Source: an uncultured Planctomycetota bacterium (GTDB lineage Bacteria > Planctomycetota > Planctomycetia > Pirellulales > UBA1268). From it: a stretch of DNA of 14,349 nt. Made by a program: the position numbers and the translations under genes. The stretch covers positions 1 to 14,349 of the forward strand of contig CAJQGO010000038.1 of NCBI GenBank assembly GCA_905477565.1, given 5' to 3'. The stretch's first letter is position 1. Each line of letters opens with the position of its first letter. This document shows, piece after piece, positions 8,338 through 14,349 of this stretch. The notes under the pieces are model-generated. The model searched no databases and was not told the DNA's origin. It saw only the letters and a program-made list of their open reading frames with translations.

Positions 8338-10728
8338 ATGATGATGTGGGAAGGTGCTCTTTTAAGTGAATGTACAAGTTGTTTTTTGGAAGCGGGTGAA
8401 CGTATGAGTGAGCCATGCCATGTTCTTCGTATGGCGAGCAGCCGTTTGGTTTCCAAGGTGCCCAAAGAATGCACAAAGGCCGTAGTAGTAGGTCGCTCTT
8501 TAAGCCGGAATAGAATTTGTGTGACCACTATTTTTTTGGCAGCGTTCTCTTTTTTCGGAGTCATGGCTGCTACAGATGCTGCGGATCAGCCCACAGAGGA
8601 TATTCCTTCGGTTGAAGAACTGGTTGCGACTGTTCGTCCGTCCGTCGTTACCATTCGCCACGTCGGTAGAGGAGGAAACGATGCTGGTCTAGGAACAGGT
8701 TTTATCATTTCCGCTGATGGTCTTATCGCGACGAATTTGCATGTGATAGGAGAAGCCAGACCAATTTCAGTTGAGCTTGCGGATGGCCGCAGTTTTGATG
8801 TGACTGAAATATATGCGACCGATCGAAACGCAGATGTTGCGGTCATACGAATAGACGCAGAGGGTTTGCAGCCATTGGTCTTAGCTGTTTCCAGTTCGCT
8901 TCGCGATGGACAAGAGGTTATTGCGATTGGAAATCCTCATGGGCTTGAGCGGAGTGTTGTCGTTGGTCGCGTGTCCGGAAGACGCAGTATCGATGGCATA
9001 GAGATGATCCAATTAGCAATCCCGATTGAGTCCGGAAATAGTGGAGGGCCATTGCTCGATCGGAGTGGAGAGGTCCACGGTATTTTGACATTGAAGTCAC
9101 AGGTGACGCGCAATCTCGGATTTGCAGTCGTAGCTGACCGTGTTGATAAATTGTTGGAAAATCCAAATCCAGTTTTGCTCGATCGATGGCTTACTATTGG
9201 TCAACTTGACTCGACTGAATGGTTGACTGTTGGTGGTGGTCTCTGGCGTCAACGGGCTGGTCGAATAACGGTCACAGGAAAAGGAAAAGGTTTTGGTGGA
9301 CGAAGCCTCTGTCTGGCAAAAGGCTCATTGCCAAGTGTGCCGTATGAGGTTGGCGTGCAAGTCAAATTAGACAATGAGTCGGGTGCCGCTGGCCTGGTAT
9401 TTGAAGCAGATGGAGAAGACAAGCATTATGGTTTCTACCCAAGCAACGGTAAGTTGCGATTTACTCGATTTGATGGCCCGACAGTATTCACATGGAATGT
9501 GATTGAAGACATTGATGTACCTGAATATCGTGAAGATGATTGGAATCATCTTCGTGTTCGCGTTGAAAAAGACGGTATCCGCTGCTACGTCAATGATCAT
9601 GAAGTTGTCGTGTCATCTGATCAGAATTTACGCGGTGGTAGACCTGGGATTGTTTCATTTCGTGGCACCGAAGCGGCATTTCGTCGGTTTTCTTTTGGCG
9701 ATGAGGTGCCACGCTTTCGGCCTGAGGATGCGGTGTGGGCACAGATTGAAAAAACAACGGCAGGATTTCAGGAGATTGATCCGAGTAACACAAAACTGGT
9801 TGAGTTGCTGGCGGGAGCCGGATCGACTGCAGTAGCGGCTCTTGAATTAAAGGCCGATTCATTGTCGCGGCAGTCAGATCAGTTGCGGGTGTTGGCTGCC
9901 GAGGTTCATCATCATCAAACAGTAGAACAGCTTTCGAACGAAGTATCTGTTAATGATGAAAAGATAGATCTGTTTCGAGCAGCACTACGGATTGCCAGCC
10001 TTGATAATCAGGAGCTTGATTGCGAAGCCTCTCTTGCAGATCTTCGGAGGTTGTCAGCCTCAATCAAAGCAAGGTTGCCAGTTGATGCAAACGATGCTGA
10101 CCGTCTTGGAATGTTGGATCAGGTCCTCTTTTCAGAACTAGGTTTTCATGGAAGCCATGGAGATTACTACAATCGATCGAATAGCTATGTAAATGAAGTC
10201 CTTGATGATAGGGAAGGAATACCTATCACGTTAGCAGTCGTTTATATGGAACTCGCTAAGAGTCTCGGTGTCGAAATACACGGGATCGGTTTCCCCGGTC
10301 ACTTCTTGGTCCGCTTTGACGCAACTGATGGTGACTCAGAGTGGATTGATGTTTTTGAGCGAGGGAAGAGGCTTACTCGTGAGAATCTTGCCGAGAGACT
10401 CTTGGAACAAACAGGAGAATCGCTCAATGACAGTCATCTTGAAACCTCTACAACACGTGAAATATTGTCACGGATGCTCAACAACCTGCTGACAATTGCA
10501 ATACAGGAAAAAGACGCTCAATCGATGCTTCGATACTTGGATGCCATGCTGGCCCTTCGCCCAGATTCGGCTCGAGGCCATTTTCTGCGGATGCTGACAG
10601 CCCGCCAGCTCAATGAAAGTGAAATTGCGAAACGAGATGCACGGTGGCTTTTGATCCAACAGCCATCTGGTATTGATCTGGCGATGGTCAAGCGACTGCT
10701 GCAATCGCTCGAAGCAGATTCAGACTAA
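8338..10728 (+). CDS. Exported trypsin-like (HtrA-type) protease fused to ConA-like and SirB1 transglutaminase-like domains
   Basis: This 796-residue protein has an N-terminal hydrophobic segment (about 59-77) after a basic stretch, consistent with a long signal peptide or anchor. A trypsin-like domain (90-275) carries the full triad H135 (ATNLHVI), D166 (NADVAVI) and S235 (SGNSGGP), as in HtrA/DegP, but no PDZ domain follows. Residues 290-455 resemble a concanavalin-type DUF1080/LamG sandwich (GLVFEADGEDKHYGFYP, 352-368). Residues 540-720 match the SirB1/Transglut_core2 family: LFSELGFHG (597-605), REGIPITLAVVY (625-636), and GIGFPGHFLVRF (649-660). The end (720-790) is helical, TPR-like. 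It may process or bind envelope proteins or glycans, which is inferred. Translation may begin at ATG 8338 or 8404; neither has a clear Shine-Dalgarno, and 8404 shortens the leader without losing any domain. It is divergent from the heme fusion and convergent with the sulfatase operon. Confidence 0.9.
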   Translation: MMMWEGALLSECTSCFLEAGERMSEPCHVLRMASSRLVSKVPKECTKAVVVGRSLSRNRICVTTIFLAAFSFFGVMAATDAADQPTEDIPSVEELVATVRPSVVTIRHVGRGGNDAGLGTGFIISADGLIATNLHVIGEARPISVELADGRSFDVTEIYATDRNADVAVIRIDAEGLQPLVLAVSSSLRDGQEVIAIGNPHGLERSVVVGRVSGRRSIDGIEMIQLAIPIESGNSGGPLLDRSGEVHGILTLKSQVTRNLGFAVVADRVDKLLENPNPVLLDRWLTIGQLDSTEWLTVGGGLWRQRAGRITVTGKGKGFGGRSLCLAKGSLPSVPYEVGVQVKLDNESGAAGLVFEADGEDKHYGFYPSNGKLRFTRFDGPTVFTWNVIEDIDVPEYREDDWNHLRVRVEKDGIRCYVNDHEVVVSSDQNLRGGRPGIVSFRGTEAAFRRFSFGDEVPRFRPEDAVWAQIEKTTAGFQEIDPSNTKLVELLAGAGSTAVAALELKADSLSRQSDQLRVLAAEVHHHQTVEQLSNEVSVNDEKIDLFRAALRIASLDNQELDCEASLADLRRLSASIKARLPVDANDADRLGMLDQVLFSELGFHGSHGDYYNRSNSYVNEVLDDREGIPITLAVVYMELAKSLGVEIHGIGFPGHFLVRFDATDGDSEWIDVFERGKRLTRENLAERLLEQTGESLNDSHLETSTTREILSRMLNNLLTIAIQEKDAQSMLRYLDAMLALRPDSARGHFLRMLTARQLNESEIAKRDARWLLIQQPSGIDLAMVKRLLQSLEADSD

Positions 10729-10759
10729 TTGTGTTAACAGGACTTAAGATACGTAGCAC

Positions 10760-12265
10760 TTAATCCGGAATCGGGTCTGATCGCTTGATCGTAGTTCCTT
10801 CCCAGATTGCGGTATCTGTTTCCTTATCGTATGTAAGGACTCGTGCAGCACTGTCGGGAACGAGTTCTCTATCAATAGTGGGAAGCCACCGGCGATGTTG
10901 CTTAATTACTTCGGCATATTCTGGATGCGCAGCAAGATTTGTCCATTCATTCGGGTCGTCCTGCATGTCATAGAGTTCTTCACTACCATCGGCATAGTGG
11001 ATATATCTCCAGCGTTCACTCCGAATACCGTGGTTCCCCTGGTTGTGACTGGTGATTGCAGGACGAGTCCGCTTGGTTGCTCCATCCTTTAATTGTGGCA
11101 CAAGGCTTATTCCTTCGAGGTCAGAACGGGACGGAACACCGGCTAAATCAATCAGAGTTGGGTAAATATCCAGTAGTTCGACTGGCTGGCCACAGGTTTG
11201 CCGCGGTGTGATGCCTGGCCCAGCAAAGACAAGAGGCACCTTCGTGCCACGATCCCACAGGGTGTTTTTTCCGGTTATATCTTTTTCACCTAGATGCCAG
11301 CCGTGATCTCCCCACACAACAATGATGGTGTTGTCCGCGTACTCACTCTGTTCCACCGCAGACACAATACGACCAATTTGTGCATCAACAAAACTCGTGC
11401 ACGCAAGATATGACCGCACAAGATTCCTCCACTCATTGTTTTCACGGACCCACTTTAAACGAGGCTCTGGTAGAGACCAGTGGATATACCATGAAAATCG
11501 TGGAGTGTCGTCACGATCATTCTGAAGAATTGGTGGCAAGACAGAATCATCGTCCGGGTAAAGATCAAACCATTTCTGCGTGGCGTAACACGGTACGTGG
11601 GGTAGAAAAAATCCTGCTGCTAAAAAGAATGGTCGATCTTTGGGTGCATTCTGAATTTGTTCGACGGTCCAGGACGCCACTTGATAATCTCCCTTCTGCG
11701 TGTCGTCATTATCCAATGGCCATACGCCCCAATCCATGAGTGGGTGATTTCCCATTGGTGTACTTGGAATGAGTTTCTTTGGTGGTTTTGTTCCGACACC
11801 ACCAAACGGCCCGATCACTTCGAACTCAACATGCTCTGGTGTGCTGTTGCCTTGGCTTTTCTTTTTGGGATTCTTTCGAAAGCCGTGATAGATTTTCCCA
11901 GTCGCCGCGGTGTAGTAACCATCATTTGCAAAGTGTTGTGGAAGCGTGACGCGGTCAGACCATTCGGGGACGGTACGAAACCATGGTTTCAGTCCGTATA
12001 TTCCCGTTGTTGTTGGCCGTAAACCAAGCAAGAGACTTGTCCGGGAAGGATTGCACAGTGGTGCTTGGCAGTGAGCGTTTGTAAACGTCGTCCCTCGTGC
12101 GGCAAGAGCATCGAGATGTGGCGTTTTTGCAAGTGGATGGCCGCCGAGATGACCAATCCAATCATTTTGATCATCGATGGCTATGAATAAGATGTTCGGC
12201 TTATCAGCTGCATACACAGATGAACTAGCCATAGCCAAGACGCAGCACGTAATAATATTCTTCAT
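10760..12265 (-). CDS. Secreted sulfatase, iduronate-2-sulfatase-like
   Basis: A 501-residue type I sulfatase, exported by a signal peptide (1-20). It hydrolyses sulfate esters, probably on polysaccharides; the real substrate is unknown. Metal-binding D31/D32 (AIDDQNDW) come first. The formylglycine motif is C71-N-P-S-R75 in APLCNPSRTSLLLG, and Cys71 should be oxidised by a sulfatase-modifying enzyme that is not in this window. WGDHGWHLGEK (318-328) supplies D320 and H321, and GTKVPLVFAGPG (340-351) is the next conserved block. LYDMQDDPNEWTNLA (431-445) is the usual C-terminal signature. The order and spacing fit iduronate-2-sulfatase-like enzymes (the S1_7 group, from memory). ATG 12265 follows the stop codon of the upstream sulfatase by 3 bases, so translation is probably coupled; no separate Shine-Dalgarno is clear. 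It converges on the protease fusion with 31 bases between. Confidence 0.93.
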   Translation of the reverse strand: MKNIITCCVLAMASSSVYAADKPNILFIAIDDQNDWIGHLGGHPLAKTPHLDALAARGTTFTNAHCQAPLCNPSRTSLLLGLRPTTTGIYGLKPWFRTVPEWSDRVTLPQHFANDGYYTAATGKIYHGFRKNPKKKSQGNSTPEHVEFEVIGPFGGVGTKPPKKLIPSTPMGNHPLMDWGVWPLDNDDTQKGDYQVASWTVEQIQNAPKDRPFFLAAGFFLPHVPCYATQKWFDLYPDDDSVLPPILQNDRDDTPRFSWYIHWSLPEPRLKWVRENNEWRNLVRSYLACTSFVDAQIGRIVSAVEQSEYADNTIIVVWGDHGWHLGEKDITGKNTLWDRGTKVPLVFAGPGITPRQTCGQPVELLDIYPTLIDLAGVPSRSDLEGISLVPQLKDGATKRTRPAITSHNQGNHGIRSERWRYIHYADGSEELYDMQDDPNEWTNLAAHPEYAEVIKQHRRWLPTIDRELVPDSAARVLTYDKETDTAIWEGTTIKRSDPIPD

Positions 12266-12268
12266 AAT

Positions 12269-13966
12269 TTATGGCTTTCTTTTTTGATTTTTCCAACCAG
12301 GAGATTCTTCTTTCAAAGGACCTGCCATAGGAGGTGTCTCATAGAACTCACCGTCATTCATGAGCCTTGGATCTCCCGTCTCTGATAATTCACTCAGAAG
12401 CCTACTCGTAAGCTTTTTGACAAGTTCAGCATGTGCTCGTTCACCAGCAAGGTTGTGCATTTCATATGGATCCTGATTCAGGTCGAATAGCTCGATGGGC
12501 ATTCGCTTTCCGTAGACTTTATTAAAAAGGCTTTTCCACGAGTCCTCCTTACGAGATCGAACAAGCCATGCTTTGGTCGGGCCAGCATCTTCATCAGGTA
12601 ATGTCACCCGCGTATTTGTTTCAATTTCCTGTTGTGTTGGCTCTGAGCCTTCTTCAAGGCGATATGGATCGCCAAGCGGCCACCGATCTGGGCGAAAGTT
12701 CATAATCAAAACATGATCTTGAGTACGGATAGCGCGCTGAGGGTAGGGCGTAAAGTCAGATCGTGCATTTTCAACATGTCGTTCACGTCCTGTGAAGACA
12801 CAGTCTCGTGTTGGATCAATGAAACCTGATTTTTTTGAGCGAAGAAGCGGCCATAGTGATCTGCCAGTCATTGATTCCGGTGGCTTGATACGTGCGGCCT
12901 CAAGAAATGTTGGGGCAAGATCAATCAGGCTCACCATGTCATCAACAACACGGCCGCCGACAACGCCCGGCCCTGTAACAGAGAGACATACGCCTGTACC
13001 AAAACTGTACAGGTTGCATTTTCCATGAGGAAAACCAGGTGCTCCATGATCTCCACTTACGACAATGAGCGTGTTGTCAGTGAGGTTGGCTTTTTCGAGT
13101 TCATCGAGAAGTACGCCAACAGCCGCATCCCAGGCAGCTATTTCACCAAAATAATCTGCGAGATCTTGCCGTACTTCTGGAACATCAGGCAGGAAAGCAG
13201 GCATCTTACCCTTCAAAGAATCGGGGTTTATATCCCAGAGGTTTTTGCCACTTCCCTTGATCCATTTTCGATGCACATTCGTGGGTCCGAACCAGTAGCA
13301 AAAAGGAGCATTATCATTACAGCTTTTCAGCATGTCACGAAAGTTGCCTCGGACTTCATCGAGAATTGCGAGTTTCGCCGTCTCCCGAGGTGTTCCCTTG
13401 TTGATTAGTTTCGTTACGGTTTGAGAGAATTGATTTATCCGACCGCCGTTTTTGCTAAAGCTTTCGGCTTTTGTGAACGGTGAATTTGCCGGAGTACCGG
13501 GACTCCAGACCTTATGGGAGTAGCCGACGCAGTATCCCTGCTCTCGAAGGAGCGGCGGAAAACTCGGGATAGAACTGTCATAGACAGCACCTCGTAATAT
13601 TGAACCAGTTCCCGTTTGCCAAAAATGTCGACCTGTTAGCAATGCGCTACGACACGGAGTACACGATGGCGCACTGACGTGTGCGTTTCGAAAAATCACA
13701 CCGCGACTGGCAACCTTATCAAAATGTGGTGTTTGGACGACGTCATTGATGCCGCCGCTCCCGTCAATGTTGGCTAGAACTGAGGCATGTCGTCCCCAGT
13801 CATCAGCAAATAAAAATAAAATATTTGGTCGTTCTTCAGTGTTCTTCTCGATAGCCCACACAGAGTTTGCACAACAGATATGTGTCAGAAAAAAAAGTAC
13901 GAGAAGTCTTTGAATCGCTTTGGGAGTATCGAGCGACGTTCTTTTGAATGAGGCCATGTTTTCCAT
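12269..13966 (-). CDS. Secreted sulfatase, heparan N-sulfatase (SGSH)-like
   Basis: A 565-residue type I sulfatase and first gene of the two-gene minus-strand operon. Residues 1-38 form a signal peptide with a hydrophobic core at 20-37. Metal ligands D55/D56 (FADDWGRH) and D306/H307 (SGDHGAPGFPHGKCNLYSFG, with K316) are present. The formylglycine motif is C102-T-P-C-R106; the fourth position is Cys rather than the commoner Ser or Ala, which still fits C-x-P-x-R. The HGK-CNLY block is typical of N-sulfoglucosamine sulfohydrolase-like enzymes (S1_8-type, from memory), so it may act on sulfated amino sugars, though planctomycetes carry many such paralogues of unknown substrate. LFDLNQDPYEMHNLA (493-507) is the C-terminal signature. 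ATG 13957 is an alternative start with a weak GGAAA upstream. Its partner belongs to another subfamily, so the pair may remove different sulfates from one glycan. Confidence 0.92.
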   Translation of the reverse strand: MENMASFKRTSLDTPKAIQRLLVLFFLTHICCANSVWAIEKNTEERPNILFLFADDWGRHASVLANIDGSGGINDVVQTPHFDKVASRGVIFRNAHVSAPSCTPCRSALLTGRHFWQTGTGSILRGAVYDSSIPSFPPLLREQGYCVGYSHKVWSPGTPANSPFTKAESFSKNGGRINQFSQTVTKLINKGTPRETAKLAILDEVRGNFRDMLKSCNDNAPFCYWFGPTNVHRKWIKGSGKNLWDINPDSLKGKMPAFLPDVPEVRQDLADYFGEIAAWDAAVGVLLDELEKANLTDNTLIVVSGDHGAPGFPHGKCNLYSFGTGVCLSVTGPGVVGGRVVDDMVSLIDLAPTFLEAARIKPPESMTGRSLWPLLRSKKSGFIDPTRDCVFTGRERHVENARSDFTPYPQRAIRTQDHVLIMNFRPDRWPLGDPYRLEEGSEPTQQEIETNTRVTLPDEDAGPTKAWLVRSRKEDSWKSLFNKVYGKRMPIELFDLNQDPYEMHNLAGERAHAELVKKLTSRLLSELSETGDPRLMNDGEFYETPPMAGPLKEESPGWKNQKRKP

Positions 13967-14257
13967 ATCAAAAAGTAAAAAAATAAGTGCCCATAGACTC
14001 TATCTTAATGTGTAACGTCATGAGTTCTTACACGAAGATAGGCAGCCTAAAATGTACAAGAACATTCTTTTTTTATGCCAATGCAGGCATTTTTGTTGAT
14101 GTGTGGTGTAGTCAGTAAGGATCCAGGCGTTGGCGACCTTGTTGATCAGACCATGAGTCTTCTTCATTTTCCCGACAGGAATTGTTAGAAACTGACTGGG
14201 ATAAGCGACTTTCACGGCTGAGAGCCGATCAATTTTCTACGTATGGCCAGTGAATGC
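13967..14257. promoter_or_regulatory. Divergent intergenic region
   Basis: These 291 bases separate the sulfatase operon (-) from the gene entering the right edge (+), so promoters for both should lie here. I cannot place a confident -35/-10 pair; TAAGAT on the minus strand (about 14003-14008) is a possible -10 for the sulfatases. A perfect 5-bp hairpin, CGGCT-GAG-AGCCG, lies at 14215-14227 in the likely leader of the + gene. A 65-codon minus-strand frame (14018-14215) looks spurious. Confidence 0.4.
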
Positions 14258-14349
14258 ATGTACAAAAAAACTGTATCGGCTTTTCCGTTGTTGATTGCAT
14301 TTTCAGTCGCCCAAGGAGCAGGGCATGTTGGCTTTACCAAAGACATTCT
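14258..14349 (+). CDS. Start of a secreted protein, probably planctomycetal cytochrome (PSCyt1/DUF1549/DUF1553) type; cut by window edge
   Basis: Only the first 30 codons are present. The peptide begins with a short basic n-region (MYKK), a hydrophobic core (about residues 7-18) and a plausible cleavage after AQGAG or nearby, a typical signal peptide. The mature part starts HVGFTKDI, which resembles the opening of planctomycetal PSCyt1-DUF1549-DUF1553 proteins, where FxxDIRPIL leads to a CxxCH heme site. That site would lie beyond the edge, so the family call is a guess from a few residues. ATG 14243 in the same frame is an alternative start that adds five residues; neither has a clear Shine-Dalgarno. 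Such cytochrome genes often lie beside sulfatases in planctomycetes, which agrees with the neighbourhood here. Confidence 0.6.
   Translation, partial: MYKKTVSAFPLLIAFSVAQGAGHVGFTKDI

Noticed and set aside
8205..8564. 119-codon minus-strand open frame upstream of the heme fusion
   Set aside because: It lies mostly opposite the N-terminus of the protease fusion gene and looks like its shadow.
14018..14215. 65-codon minus-strand open frame
   Set aside because: GTG start without a ribosome binding site, no recognisable family, and it lies in the divergent promoter region.

Overview
The window looks like a piece of a Planctomycetota chromosome (moderate GC, probably marine or sediment-associated; a close PVC relative is possible). 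The evidence is a very large secreted protein joining an SGNH-like domain, a 'membrane-bound dehydrogenase' beta-propeller and two heme-c sites, a pair of secreted sulfatases, a GlmU-like nucleotidyltransferase of the alternative PVC/Bacteroidetes type, and a DUF2617-type protein. No phage, insertion sequence, CRISPR array or rRNA is visible.

Layout. 1-525 has no gene I can support, only inverted repeats. 526-1598 (+) carries a DUF2617-like protein (TTG start behind a strong Shine-Dalgarno) and a single-domain response regulator, probably co-transcribed. 1605-2483 (-) is metF, convergent with the regulator with 6 bases between stop codons. 2626-3906 (-) is the GlmU-like protein. 3993-4075 (+) is a clean tRNA-Leu(CAA). 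4097-8062 (-) is the SGNH / propeller / discoidin-like / di-heme protein. Diverging from it, 8338-10728 (+) encodes an exported trypsin-like protease fused to a concanavalin-like (DUF1080/LamG-like) domain and a SirB1-type transglutaminase-like domain. 10760-12265 and 12269-13966 (both -) are two sulfatases of different subfamilies, 3 bases apart, in one operon. At the right edge, 14258-14349 (+) is the first 30 codons of a secreted protein whose mature start resembles planctomycetal cytochrome (PSCyt1/DUF1549/DUF1553) proteins.

How the genes fit together. The left part is housekeeping: folate/one-carbon metabolism, sugar-nucleotide or amino-sugar metabolism, a tRNA and a signalling receiver. 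The right part is an envelope or secreted set: two sulfatases that probably remove sulfate from polysaccharides, one or two heme-c proteins typical of planctomycetes, and a multidomain protease. A role in using sulfated glycans is inferred from context. The most unusual items are the protease/lectin-like/SirB1 fusion and the SGNH-propeller-cytochrome fusion, whose SGNH domain lacks the expected serine and whose propeller appears to be interrupted by a discoidin-like module.
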